From assembly GCF_001746295.1 (NCBI RefSeq), contig NZ_MJAH01000026.1:20842-84841 (forward strand): a stretch of DNA of 64,000 nucleotides, in the 5' to 3' direction. The position numbers were made by a program, and so were the translations under genes. The notes beneath the pieces were generated by a model. That model had not been told where the DNA came from. It worked only from the letters and a program-made list of their open reading frames with translations, and searched no databases. The number at the start of each line of letters is the position of its first letter. The stretch's first letter is position 1. Below, one piece after another: positions 43,860-53,064 of the stretch. The DNA is from Streptomyces sp. LUP47B. GTDB lineage: Bacteria > Actinomycetota > Actinomycetes > Streptomycetales > Streptomycetaceae.

Positions 43860-44888
43860 TCACGGGGTGTCGGCCAGGGGGCCGAGCAAACCCTGGGCCG
43901 CCGCGGTCGCTCCCGCCTGGAAGCGGCTGCCCGCCCTGAGTTCCGTGGCGATCTCGGAGATGTGACGCCGACAGGTGCGCACCGACATGCCGAGCCTTCG
44001 CGCCACCAGCTCGTCCTTGTGGCCTTCGGCGAGCAGCCGGATGATCGCCCGCTTCACCTCGTCGAGGACAGGCTTGGTGTCGGCGTCGCTCTCTCCGAAC
44101 GGGAGCGCGGTACGCCACAGCAGCTCATGGACCGAGCAGAGATAGTTGACCAACGTGGGCTCCCGCACGATCACCGCGGCGCGTGAGGAGGCGGAGGGTC
44201 TGCGCTGGGGGAGGAAGGCGACCTCCCGGTCTATGACGATGAGGCGGTCGATCACCTCGTCAGTGGTGCGGAACTGGCCACCCTCGGCGGACACGGCTCG
44301 GGCCAGGGCCTGGGTCCCGGGGTCCGTGCGCGCGGTGTGCTGGTAGATCGAGCGCAGCCGGACGCCCCGGCTCACCATGTCCAGACAGCTCTTCTTGGCG
44401 GACTCCAGCAGATGGGACGGGCGGGCGCCGCCCGGTTGCACGGTCAGCACCTCGGTCTTGCTGCGTTTGAGCAGCGAGTCGATCAGCGACTGTATGGTGT
44501 CGGGCTCGCTGATCGTGTCGAACGCTTCGAGGTGGTTGCGCATCTTGCGCCCCTCGAAGTAGATGGGCTGCAGCGCGGCGAGCTGGCTGCGCAGTCTGGC
44601 GACGTGCTGCTCCATCTGCCCCATGTGCTCCTCCATGGGGCCGAGGAGCTCCGACGAGGCGGCGTCCGGACTGACCGGTGTCAGCCGGCGCGGGTCCCCG
44701 GGGGTCGGGTGCAGCAGGCGCAGCACGCGTAACACCCGCTCGGTCCGCTGGGCGTCCTCCACGGACAGGCCCAGCTCGGCGGCGATCGCCTCCGCCCTGA
44801 ACTGTCCCTCCAGCACGGCTATTCGATAGGCCTCGGCGCTCACGTCGTCCAGCCGGTCGAACTCGGAATCCACAGAGCCCTGTGCCAC
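43860..44888 (-). CDS. LuxR-type regulator with TrmB-like N-terminus
   Basis: 342 residues. An N-terminal winged helix (AEAIAAELGLSVEDAQR) and a coiled segment (EEHMGQMEQHVARLRSQL) lead to a middle domain like those of TrmB/phospholipase-D-type sensors, and a C-terminal LuxR HTH (LLAEGHKDELVARRLGMS). There is no phosphorylation domain. TTA codon at 44730-44732 (codon 53), so bldA-dependent. GTG 44888 follows GGGGGAGG. Divergent from the small peptide gene. Confidence 0.88.
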   Translation of the reverse strand: MAQGSVDSEFDRLDDVSAEAYRIAVLEGQFRAEAIAAELGLSVEDAQRTERVLRVLRLLHPTPGDPRRLTPVSPDAASSELLGPMEEHMGQMEQHVARLRSQLAALQPIYFEGRKMRNHLEAFDTISEPDTIQSLIDSLLKRSKTEVLTVQPGGARPSHLLESAKKSCLDMVSRGVRLRSIYQHTARTDPGTQALARAVSAEGGQFRTTDEVIDRLIVIDREVAFLPQRRPSASSRAAVIVREPTLVNYLCSVHELLWRTALPFGESDADTKPVLDEVKRAIIRLLAEGHKDELVARRLGMSVRTCRRHISEIATELRAGSRFQAGATAAAQGLLGPLADTP

Positions 44889-44914
44889 GACTCAACCTCC
44901 CCCTGATCAAGTGC

Positions 44915-44932
44915 AGTTGCTGCAGCGCAACT
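44915..44932. promoter_or_regulatory. Inverted repeat in LuxR/peptide divergent gap
   Basis: AGTTGC and GCAACT are perfect arms separated by TGCAGC, about 27 bases upstream of the LuxR-type start and 100 upstream of the peptide gene. A likely binding site for the regulator. Confidence 0.5.
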
Positions 44933-45035
44933 ATATGCCAGGGGTGTTCGACCGTGCTTCGAGTAATGATTGGGACCGAACGGCACTGTCGACGTGTCGT
45001 GAATCGGAATGTGCTTCGTTGAATCGGAGAGAGCC

Positions 45036-45233
45036 GTGCAGTTTTACAAGGCCAGGAACTTCTTCCATGCCGGGCGCGCGCAGCGGTGGGCGGTGGTGAG
45101 CGTCGCCGCGTCGGTGGTCGCCGTTGCTGGAATCACTGGTGTTCTCGGCGCGCCTGCGCATGAGGCACCGGCGCCGACCACCGCTGCGCGGGCATCCGCC
45201 CAGTCGGGCCCGCTGGACCCCATCTGGGGCTGA
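45036..45233 (+). CDS. 65-aa exported peptide ending in SGPLDPIWG
   Basis: GTG 45036 has GGAGA five bases upstream, and a strong terminator follows, so this is a genuine short transcript. The peptide has a basic N-terminus (KARNFFHAGRAQRW), one hydrophobic span at about residues 18-36 (VVSVAASVVAVAGITGVLG), then an Ala/Pro/Thr-rich tail ending in SGPLDPIWG. It looks like a signal-anchored or secreted precursor whose C-terminal few residues could be released. No family is known to me. The divergent LuxR-type gene suggests a signal/receptor pair (inference). Confidence 0.7.
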   Translation: MQFYKARNFFHAGRAQRWAVVSVAASVVAVAGITGVLGAPAHEAPAPTTAARASAQSGPLDPIWG

Positions 45234-45260
45234 CCGGCCACGCGATAAAACCAGACCGAC

Positions 45261-45298
45261 GGGCCCACCACATCCCCCGATGGTGGGCCTTTCCCTTT
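45261..45298 (+). terminator. Rho-independent terminator after peptide gene
   Basis: GGCCCACCA and TGGTGGGCC are perfect 9-base arms with a 10-base loop followed by TTTCCCTTT, 30 bases after the stop. Confidence 0.9.
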
Positions 45299-45460
45299 GC
45301 CGGATTGCGGAATTCTACCCTCCGGTTTAACCAATGGGTTATGTCGACGAAAGGTGCCGATCGTAATACACCAGAACTCACCGGCGTCCAAGGCCCTTTC
45401 CGGTCAGTCAAACCCGAAATTCCGCCTGTTTTGCGATAGTGGACAGGTGGCCGGGCATCC

Positions 45461-46462
45461 TCACCTCAGTCGTGCGGGCTCCGGCCGCAGATCTGCCCCG
45501 AGGTCCAGGTGGCGGGCCCGTCCGCTGCGCTCGACGAGCAGAACCACGGGCGCCACCGCGTCGGTCACCTCCCCGATCACTGCGGCGTCCTGGCCATAAG
45601 GATGGGCCCGCAGCGCGTCCCGTACGACATCCGCCGCGTCCGCTGACACGGACAGGCACAGACAGCCCTCGTCCGTGGTGTGCAGGGGGTCGAGACCGAG
45701 CAACTCGGCGGCGGAGCCGACCTCGTGCTGGATGGGCAGCGCCTCCTCGGTGATCCGTACGGTCCGCCCCCCGGCTGTCGCCTGCCTGCGCAGTACGCGC
45801 GCCAGACCTCCCCGGGCGAGGCGGTGCACCTGGCGCACCGCACCCGGCGCCACCGACCCCAGGACATCGCGCAGCATCGTGTTCAGCGGATGACATCCGC
45901 TCGGCACCAGGTTCTCCAGTCCGAGCCCTTCACGGACCGACAGCAGATGCACCGCCCAGCCGCCCAGTGACGAGGTGAGCAGCAGCAGATCCCCCGGTGC
46001 GGGTGCCTGCGCCCGGACAGGCGGCTGTCGCATCGTCCCCAGTGCCGTGGTGTGTGCGAAGAGCCGGTTGGCGTCGCCCGCGCGGACCACCCGCGTCTCC
46101 AGGCCGCGCACCTCCACCTCCGCCTCGCGCGCGGCGTCCTGAGCGGAGAGCAGCACCCGGCGCAGCAGCGCGATCGGCATCCCTGCCTCGACGGTGAGGC
46201 TCAGCGTGATCCACCGGGGCTCGGCGCCGGCGGCGGCGAGGTCGTTGACGGTGGCGCACACGGCCAGTCGGCCGATGTCCCCGTCTCCGAAGAACGGCGG
46301 ATCGACCGCGTACGAGCCGCTGGCCACGGCCGGATCCGTGACCGGTGCCGGCTCGGCCACCGGTGGCTCCCCCAGCAACGCCCACGCCAGGCCGCCGGAG
46401 CTTCCGTAGGCGTCGTCGTCGAGCGTCAACTGTCTGTTCTCGGACTGTCTTTCGTCTCCCAC
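45461..46462 (-). CDS. HypE/PurM-superfamily protein, orphan
   Basis: 333 residues. The N-terminal region (VASGSYAVDPPFFGDGDIGRLAVCATVNDLAAAGAE in segments) and the following LRRVLLSAQDAAREAEVEVRG match HypE, an ATP-dependent enzyme that turns a carbamoyl-cysteine into the cyanide ligand of hydrogenase. But the C-terminus is PARLR, without the C-terminal Cys on which HypE does its chemistry, and no other hyp genes are present. The PurM/ThiL/HypE fold activates amides or acids with ATP. GTG 46462 has AGGGGAGGGG upstream. Role in the cluster unknown. Confidence 0.75.
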   Translation of the reverse strand: MGDERQSENRQLTLDDDAYGSSGGLAWALLGEPPVAEPAPVTDPAVASGSYAVDPPFFGDGDIGRLAVCATVNDLAAAGAEPRWITLSLTVEAGMPIALLRRVLLSAQDAAREAEVEVRGLETRVVRAGDANRLFAHTTALGTMRQPPVRAQAPAPGDLLLLTSSLGGWAVHLLSVREGLGLENLVPSGCHPLNTMLRDVLGSVAPGAVRQVHRLARGGLARVLRRQATAGGRTVRITEEALPIQHEVGSAAELLGLDPLHTTDEGCLCLSVSADAADVVRDALRAHPYGQDAAVIGEVTDAVAPVVLLVERSGRARHLDLGADLRPEPARLR

Positions 46463-46703
46463 TCGGGTCCCCTCCCCTGGCCGGATCGTCCTCGCCGGCT
46501 GCCAGGTGTCGGGCCACGGGACCAGTCTGCCCGCACTCCGCTGCCGGAGGGGCGGGACTTCCCGCGGCGTGCCGGACCGGACCGGTCTGCACAAAGGTTC
46601 CTTTAGTGCTCGCTGTTAGTCATGGAGATGGTTGAGACGCGGATGAGCCCGCCGCTCGAGGATGAGAGCGGGGCGGCCACTCGCCGAACGGGGAGGCCAT
46701 GTT

Positions 46704-48644
46704 GTGAAGTCGTCCACGGCGCAGCACGTTGGGGAATGCGCTTTCCGTCTGCTGGGTCCGATCGAGGTGGCCGTCGGCCACCGGGTCCTGGAACTGCGGG
46801 GAGTCCGGCAACGGGCCCTGCTGGCCCGCCTGGTGCTGGCCCGGGGCCGGGTGGTGTCCGTGGACACCCTGGCCCGTGACATGTGGAACGGCAGCCCACC
46901 GAGCAGTGCGCGGACCCAGGTCTCCATCTGTGTCGCCGCCCTGCGCAAGCTCTTCCGGGACGCGGGCGCCGGCGAGGATGTCATCACCACCGAGGCGCCC
47001 GGATACCGGCTCGCCCTGACACGTCACTGGACCGACCTCGCCGAGTTCACCGACCGGACGGACGAGGGCTACGACCTCGCCCGCCAGGGGCACACCGAGC
47101 AGGCGGCCGAGCGGCTGCAGCAGGCCCTCGCACTGTGGCGTGGGCCTGCCTTCGCCGACATGACCTCCGACTTCGCGGAACTGGAGGCCACCCACCTGGC
47201 CCAGCAGCGCATGCTGGCCACCGAACAGCTGATGGTGCTGCGTCTCGAACTCGGCGAACACCGCTCCCTCGTAGGCGAGTTGACCGCCCTGGTACGGGAG
47301 AACCCGCTGCGTGAACAGCTGCGGGCCTGCCTCATGCTCGCCCAGCACCGGTCCGGCCAGCGCGCCGAGGCCCTGCGCACCTTCCGCGAGGGCCGCAGCC
47401 TCACCGTCGACGAACTCGGGCTGGAACCGGGCGCCGATCTGCGCGCGGTGCACGACCGGATCCTGCACGACGAGCCGGAATCGCCGTCGTTCGTCGAACC
47501 GCCCCTTCCGGCGGCGCCGCAGCGACACCGGGTGCCCTCCCAGCTCCCCGCTGCCGGCTCGGTGTTCACCGGCCGCCGGGCGGAACTGCGGCACCTGGAC
47601 GAGACGCTCACCCCCGACACCCCCGACGGCGGCGCGACCGTCTGCTGCATCGTCGGCCCGCCCGGTACCGGCAAGAGCGCGCTCGCCGTGCACTGGGGCC
47701 ACCGCGCCGCGGACCGGTTTCCCGACGGACGGCTCTACGCCGATCTGCGGGAGACGGCGGGCCGGACCCCCCGGCAGGTCGCGGGCCAGGCGCTGCGAGG
47801 TTTCCTGCGGGCACTCGGTGTGCCGCCGGAGCAGATGCCCGCCGGGCCCGAGGAGTGCGCGACCCTCTACCGCAGTCTGCTCGCCGACCGCCGGGTCCTG
47901 ATCGTCCTCGACCACGCCAGCTCCTACGACCAGATCGGTCCCCTGCTGCCCGGTGTCAGCCCGTGCCGTGTCGTGGTCACCGGGTGCGAGCTCCTCATGG
48001 ACGGCGGCACGGCCACCGTCCTCAGACTCGGGGTCCTGGCCCAGGAGGATGCGGTGCGGCTGCTGACGGAGAGTGCGGGGGTGACCCGTGTCGCGGCCGA
48101 TCCGGTCGGTACGGCCACACTCGTCGGGCTTTGCGCACGACTGCCCGTCGCCGTCCGGGCGGCCGGCGCCCGACTGGCCGGAAGGCCGCACTGGACGGTG
48201 GCCGACCTGGCCGAGCGGATGGCCGACCGGCGTCGACTGCTGGACGTGCTCAGCCACGGTGAGAACTCCGTGCGTGCCTGCTTCGACCGGGTCCTGCGCC
48301 TGCAGGCACCCGAAGTCACCCGCCACTTCGACATGTTGGGCCGGGTCTCGGGCCACACCTTCGACGTGTGGAACGGCGCGGACGTGCTCGGTCTCGGTGT
48401 ACGCGACGCGGAGGACGCGCTGGAACGGCTGGTGGACCTGCATCTGCTGGAGGTGGCCGGCCGCGACGACTGCGGAGCGCTGCGCTATCGCTTCCCCCCG
48501 CTGCTCGGGCTGTACGCCGTCGAACGGCACGCGGCACCGCCCCGTGCCGGGGCGAGGCGTCGCGAACTGGCCCTCACGGCAACCGGGGTGGGTGACACGA
48601 CGGCCGTCCGGAACCGGGCGAGCCGTGAACAAGCGGGCTCCTGA
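46704..48644 (+). CDS. SARP-family regulator with NB-ARC domain, no TPR
   Basis: 646 residues: DNA-binding winged helix (FRLLGPIEVAVGH onward), BTAD domain to about 255, then an ATPase module with P-loop GPPGTGKSA and the ARC helices; it ends without TPR repeats. GTG 46704 has GGGGAGG at 46690-46696. Unlike the SARP at 42.6 kb I found no TTA codon. Divergent from the HypE-like gene; likely a second, bldA-independent activator. Confidence 0.9.
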   Translation: MKSSTAQHVGECAFRLLGPIEVAVGHRVLELRGVRQRALLARLVLARGRVVSVDTLARDMWNGSPPSSARTQVSICVAALRKLFRDAGAGEDVITTEAPGYRLALTRHWTDLAEFTDRTDEGYDLARQGHTEQAAERLQQALALWRGPAFADMTSDFAELEATHLAQQRMLATEQLMVLRLELGEHRSLVGELTALVRENPLREQLRACLMLAQHRSGQRAEALRTFREGRSLTVDELGLEPGADLRAVHDRILHDEPESPSFVEPPLPAAPQRHRVPSQLPAAGSVFTGRRAELRHLDETLTPDTPDGGATVCCIVGPPGTGKSALAVHWGHRAADRFPDGRLYADLRETAGRTPRQVAGQALRGFLRALGVPPEQMPAGPEECATLYRSLLADRRVLIVLDHASSYDQIGPLLPGVSPCRVVVTGCELLMDGGTATVLRLGVLAQEDAVRLLTESAGVTRVAADPVGTATLVGLCARLPVAVRAAGARLAGRPHWTVADLAERMADRRRLLDVLSHGENSVRACFDRVLRLQAPEVTRHFDMLGRVSGHTFDVWNGADVLGLGVRDAEDALERLVDLHLLEVAGRDDCGALRYRFPPLLGLYAVERHAAPPRAGARRRELALTATGVGDTTAVRNRASREQAGS

Positions 48645-48669
48645 CGGAACCTGACGGGGAGGATCGAAC

Positions 48670-49626
48670 GTGCTCAGAATCCATTTCACCGCGCAGGACC
48701 TGACCCGGGTCAGACTCAGGCCCACCCTCGGGCCGGTCGCCGAGACGGTCTTCGCGCTCGGCATGCTGGGCAGGACCAGCAGCGCCTCACAGGTGCGCTG
48801 GCGCAACCAGCTGAGTTGGCACTTGCGACGGTCGACTCCGCTGACCCAGCTGCTCACCGCGACCCAACGCAGGGTCCAGGCGCCCGGCGACCTGCTGTGT
48901 CTGATCGACCGGTCGCCCACGGCGGACGACTCGGCGCTGCGCTCGGCGGGCATCGGCCGGCGTGACGCCACAGCCGAGATCATGCAGGTGTGGCGGTCGG
49001 CGCTGGAACCGTACGCGAGCCGGATGCAGGCGAGGCTCGCCGCGGAGTGCGACGCCCGGGGCAGGATCACCATGACCGGCGGGGTCGACCGGCTCCTGTC
49101 GACGCTCCACTCCCGGATCGGCTGGAACTCATCGGTGATGGCGATCCCCGGCCCGCCCCGGGACGTCTTCCTCGACGGGCAGGGCCTCCTCCTCGTACCG
49201 TCGCTGTTCCTCTCGCAGCACCAGTCGGCCGTACTGATCGACGCGGAGCCCGAGACCGGACAGCGCGCCCTGGTGTTCGCGGCGCCTCCGAGCGCCCCGG
49301 CCGGTGCCGGACTCTGGGACACGCCCGACAACTCCTCCCAGGCGCTGAGCGCCCTGGTCGGCCGGACCCGGGCCGCCGCGCTGCGGGCCCTCACCTCCTC
49401 GTGCACCACCAGCCAGCTCGCCGAACTGCTCGGCATCTCCTCGGCCGGGGCGAGCCAGCACGCGGCCATCCTGCGCGAGTCGGGACTCATCACCACCCTG
49501 CGCAACCGCAACACCGTGCTGCACACGGTCACTCCCCTGGGCATGGCGTTACTCGGCGTACCCCATCCGGAGCGGGCCGCGGCGACCGCGGCGCAGGAGA
49601 CGCGTTCGGAGATCCCGGCCGGCTGA
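48670..49626 (+). CDS. ArsR-like winged-helix regulator
   Basis: 318 residues. The N-terminal ~220 residues are a domain of unknown ligand; the C-terminal winged helix is at about 230-300 (TTSQLAELLGISSAGASQHAAIL). GTG 48670 follows GGGGAGG. It has one TTA codon at 49549-49551 (codon 294), so a bldA-limited C-terminus. It follows the SARP by 25 bases and is probably cotranscribed. Confidence 0.82.
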   Translation: MLRIHFTAQDLTRVRLRPTLGPVAETVFALGMLGRTSSASQVRWRNQLSWHLRRSTPLTQLLTATQRRVQAPGDLLCLIDRSPTADDSALRSAGIGRRDATAEIMQVWRSALEPYASRMQARLAAECDARGRITMTGGVDRLLSTLHSRIGWNSSVMAIPGPPRDVFLDGQGLLLVPSLFLSQHQSAVLIDAEPETGQRALVFAAPPSAPAGAGLWDTPDNSSQALSALVGRTRAAALRALTSSCTTSQLAELLGISSAGASQHAAILRESGLITTLRNRNTVLHTVTPLGMALLGVPHPERAAATAAQETRSEIPAG

Positions 49627-49695
49627 TCCGGCCGCACCGCACCAGCGTCTCCCGGACCTCCGGAACCTCCCTGCCCTCCAGGAAGAGAACCCCAC

Positions 49696-50565
49696 GTGAT
49701 CGAAGCGGAGCCCCTGCGGCTCGGATACGGCACCAACGGCTTCGCCAACCACCGCTTGGACGATGCCCTGCGCACCATCGCCGACCTCGGATACACGGCG
49801 GTGGCACTCACCCTCGACCACGCCCACCTCGACCCGTTCGCGCCAGGCGCGGCGGCCGAGGCGGCGCGTGTCGCCCGGCTGTTGTCCGCGCTCGGCCTGC
49901 GCTGTGTGGTGGAGACGGGCGCCCGATACCTGCTCGACCCGCGACGCAAGCACCACCCCACGCTGGTGTGCGACGAGCCCGCCGCCCGGGTCGACTTCCT
50001 GCGCCGCGCGGTGCGCGTCGCGGCCGAACTCGACGCGGACTGCGTCTCGTTCTGGTCGGGCATAAGGCCCTCCGGTGTCGATGCGGCCCTGGCGTGGCAG
50101 CGTATGAAGTCGGGAGTCGGCGCGGTGCTGGCCGAGTGCGAGCGGTACAGGGTGCCGCTCGGTCTGGAGCCGGAGCCCGGCATGTTCGTCCAGCACCTCG
50201 AGCAGGCGCTGGCCCTGCGCGCGGAGCTGGGCGACCCGGATCTGCTGGGCGTCAGCCTGGACGTCGGCCACTGTGTCGCGGTCGAGTCGGTCGACGCGGC
50301 GGCTTGTGTGCGCCGCGCCGGCGGCCTGCTCGTCAACGTGCAGTTGGACGACATGCGGCCGGGAATCCATGAGCACCTCGAATTCGGCGCGGGCGAGCTG
50401 GATCTGCGCGGCACACTGGCCGCGCTGCGGGAGATCGGCTACTCCGGGATCGCCGCCGTGGAACTGCCCCGGCACAGCCATGCCGCACCGCAGGTCGCCG
50501 CACGGGCCATCGACGCGCTGCGCGCGGCCCTGGCCCCGTCGTCCCCCGCCGGCGCGAGGCGCTGA
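49696..50565 (+). CDS. Sugar-isomerase-like TIM barrel, EboE relative
   Basis: 289 residues of the AP-endonuclease-2/xylose-isomerase barrel. Metal-site strands are visible: LGLEPEPGMF, GVSLDVGHCVAVE, LVNVQLDDM, HEHLEFGAGELD and AVELPRHSH. The EPEPG and LD-x-GH strands mirror those of the EboE-like protein at 33-34 kb, so it may act in the same route. GTG 49696 has GGAAGAG nine bases away. It may be the last gene of the SARP unit. Confidence 0.82.
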   Translation: MIEAEPLRLGYGTNGFANHRLDDALRTIADLGYTAVALTLDHAHLDPFAPGAAAEAARVARLLSALGLRCVVETGARYLLDPRRKHHPTLVCDEPAARVDFLRRAVRVAAELDADCVSFWSGIRPSGVDAALAWQRMKSGVGAVLAECERYRVPLGLEPEPGMFVQHLEQALALRAELGDPDLLGVSLDVGHCVAVESVDAAACVRRAGGLLVNVQLDDMRPGIHEHLEFGAGELDLRGTLAALREIGYSGIAAVELPRHSHAAPQVAARAIDALRAALAPSSPAGARR

Positions 50566-50571
50566 ACGAAC

Positions 50572-50614
50572 GGTGCCCCGGGGCGCGACGGGGGTGTGCG
50601 CGTCCCGGGGCACC
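50572..50614. terminator. Hairpin between convergent genes
   Basis: GGTGCCCCGGG (50572-50582) pairs with CCCGGGGCACC (50604-50614) across 21 bases, between convergent stops. Confidence 0.8.
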
Positions 50615-50628
50615 AGCCTTGGGGCCCC

Positions 50629-53064
50629 TCAGGCAGCGGACCGGGCGCCGGTCCTACGGAGCGCCATGCGGGCCGGCAGCACGCTGGAGACCAGCGCCAG
50701 GGCCAGGCACAGTCCGACCGTCAGCAGCATCGTCGACCAGGGCAGGTTGAGATTGACCTGGGTGCCGAGCTGTGAGGAGAGTCCCGACCTGATGCCGAGC
50801 AGGGTGACCAGCGCGATGCCCAGTCCGAGCCCGGCGCCGATGCCCACGGAGAGCGCCGACTCGGCGGCGACGACCCGCAGCACCTGTCGCCGGGTCGCCC
50901 CCGACAGCCGCAGCACCGCGAAGTCCCCGGCCCGGTCGGCGGTGGCCATCATCAGCGTGTTGGCGATCGCGAGGCAGGTGTAGCCGAGCGACATCCCGAT
51001 CAGGATGACGAGGAAGATCTGGACCAGCCGGTCGTCCTCGGCATCCGTGCGCGCCGCGTAGTCGGACGCGCTCAGTGCCTCCGCGCCGAGCGCGGGTGAC
51101 ACCTCGGGCCGCTGCGAGCCGGACGCGTACACGACCTGGGTGAGTGCGGAGGGGGAGTGCGCGCGCACCGCGGCTCGGGTGAGCAGCACGCTCGCCGTCG
51201 ACGAGTCGTCGGTGATCTCCGCGACCACCCTGACCTTCTCCGTCCTGCCGTCCTCGAACGTGACGGGCACGGTCCGCCCGGCGGTCCAGCCGAGCCAGGC
51301 CGCGGTCGAGGACCGCACGACCATGGTGTCCTCGTCCCGCAGGCCGTCCAGGGAGCCGGACTTGACGGTCATCTTCTCCCGCGCCTTCTCGAAGGCGCCC
51401 TCGCTCACACCCATCGCCCCGATGTGGTTGGACCCGCCCACATAGAGCTCCGTGGGCAGGAGTGACGCCCCGCCGGACACCGTGGAGACCGCGGCGTCCG
51501 AGAGGCCCGGGGTGCCCTTGGGGGTGACCACGGACGTCGCGTCCTGCCGGACGGTCTCCTCCAGGGCGTAACCACTGGCCTTGATCTGGAACATGCCGGC
51601 GATCAGGACGGCGAAGCCGACCGTGACCAGCACCGGTGCCGCCGTCGACGCGGTGCGCCGGACCGCCGTGAGCGAACTCTCCCTGGCGACCATGCTGGTG
51701 GCTCCGCGCAGTCGGCCCAGCGGCCACCAGACGGCCTTGACGACCAGCGGGACGACCGCGGGGGCGAACAGCGTCAGACCCACGATCAGGGCCATCGCCG
51801 CGTACAGGGCGTTGTTGATCATCTCGTCCGAGGAGCTGCCGGCCGCGACGAGGACCAGGATCAGTCCGAACACCGTGAAGCCGATCGCGCCGATCCACCG
51901 CCCGCGCGTCATCGGCCGCTTCTCCAGCGCGGCTTCGCGCAGCGCCTCCAGCGGGGCGATCCGGGCCGCACGCCGAGACGCCGACCACACGCCGACCAGA
52001 GCGACCAACAGGCCGAGCGCGAAGGAGCCGAACAGCGGGAGTGCCTGCATGCGCACGGTGAAGCCGGCCGGCTCCAGGCCACCGTCCACCAGCAGGGAGC
52101 CGAGCACCGGGGCGAGCAGCGAGCCCAGGACCAGCCCGGTGGCCGCCGCGACCACGCCGACTCCGAGCGCCTCGCCGTACATCATGCGGCGGATCTGGCG
52201 CGGGGTGGCGCCGATGGTGCGCAGCAGACCGAACTCACGGCGCCGCTGCACGATGCTGAAGGCGAAGGTCGAGGCGACCACGAAGATGGAGACGAACGCG
52301 GTCAGTCCCGCCATGGCGATCAGGATCTGCATGCCGATCCAGCGGGTCTTCGCCGCGGTCTTGGCCTCCAGGTCCTTCAGGGAACTGCCGGAGACCACCT
52401 TGCCCTTCTCGCCCACCACCTTCTCGGCGGCGCTCGCCACCGCGGCGGCGTCCGCGCCCTTCTCGGTGACCAGGCCGATGACCCGTACACCGCCGGACAG
52501 CGGCGCGGCGACGGCCTCCGTGAGGTAGAAGGCGTCGGAGGCGACCGTGCCGGAGACCTTGTACGCGGCGGGCCCCTTGGCGGTGAGCAGCGTCACCGAG
52601 GCACCGGGGGCGAGCCCCAGGGACGTGCCCAGGACGACCTCGTCGGCCGCGCGCGGGGCGTGCCCCGCGGTCAACCGGTCCGGCGCCAGGGCGGCGCTGG
52701 CCCAGGGGTGACCCCGCAGCTCCGAGCCCGGGTCGTCCACCGGATGGCCGGCGACCACGGCCTGGGCGTAGAAGGAGCGGTCGGGCACCGCCGCGGACAC
52801 GCCCGGCACCGACTTCAGCTCCGTGACCAGCTCGTCGGTGCTCTCGGGCGACCACGGCAGGTTCTCGGTGAAGGTGCCGTCCGACTGGTCGGCTCCGGGG
52901 CTCTGCACCAGTACTTCGGTGCCCGCGTAGCGCTTGGGCGCCTCGGGGCTCGCCGAGGCGAGTACCAGCGCGGTCATGCACAGGATGGTCACGCCGAGGC
53001 ACAGAGCGGTGAAGGTCCCGATGAAGGACACCCAGCGCTGGCGGATGGTGGCGAGACTCAGCAT
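50629..53064 (-). CDS. ABC transporter permease, double FtsX/MacB type
   Basis: 811 residues: an N-terminal span, a large outside loop, three spans, then a second loop and three spans, that is two FtsX-like halves (GLLRTIGATPRQIRRMMYGEALGVG and FAVLRLSGATRRQVLRVVAAE in segments). Its start overlaps the stop of the ATPase gene by seven bases. With that ATPase it forms a MacB/LolCDE-like exporter, likely for the peptide product or self-protection. Last gene of the long minus-strand operon. Confidence 0.9.
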   Translation of the reverse strand: MLSLATIRQRWVSFIGTFTALCLGVTILCMTALVLASASPEAPKRYAGTEVLVQSPGADQSDGTFTENLPWSPESTDELVTELKSVPGVSAAVPDRSFYAQAVVAGHPVDDPGSELRGHPWASAALAPDRLTAGHAPRAADEVVLGTSLGLAPGASVTLLTAKGPAAYKVSGTVASDAFYLTEAVAAPLSGGVRVIGLVTEKGADAAAVASAAEKVVGEKGKVVSGSSLKDLEAKTAAKTRWIGMQILIAMAGLTAFVSIFVVASTFAFSIVQRRREFGLLRTIGATPRQIRRMMYGEALGVGVVAAATGLVLGSLLAPVLGSLLVDGGLEPAGFTVRMQALPLFGSFALGLLVALVGVWSASRRAARIAPLEALREAALEKRPMTRGRWIGAIGFTVFGLILVLVAAGSSSDEMINNALYAAMALIVGLTLFAPAVVPLVVKAVWWPLGRLRGATSMVARESSLTAVRRTASTAAPVLVTVGFAVLIAGMFQIKASGYALEETVRQDATSVVTPKGTPGLSDAAVSTVSGGASLLPTELYVGGSNHIGAMGVSEGAFEKAREKMTVKSGSLDGLRDEDTMVVRSSTAAWLGWTAGRTVPVTFEDGRTEKVRVVAEITDDSSTASVLLTRAAVRAHSPSALTQVVYASGSQRPEVSPALGAEALSASDYAARTDAEDDRLVQIFLVILIGMSLGYTCLAIANTLMMATADRAGDFAVLRLSGATRRQVLRVVAAESALSVGIGAGLGLGIALVTLLGIRSGLSSQLGTQVNLNLPWSTMLLTVGLCLALALVSSVLPARMALRRTGARSAA

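Noticed and set aside
45036..45233. A leader peptide for a known ribosomal peptide class
   Set aside because: No lanthipeptide, lasso, YcaO or radical-SAM enzyme is adjacent, so no class can be assigned from the window.
45461..46462. A hydrogenase maturation locus
   Set aside because: Only a HypE-like gene is present, it lacks the C-terminal Cys, and its neighbours are cluster regulators.
46620..50414. Very long minus-strand open frame opposite the second SARP, ArsR-like and TIM-barrel genes
   Set aside because: It is the antisense shadow of three well-recognised plus-strand genes, with low-complexity translation and no family match.
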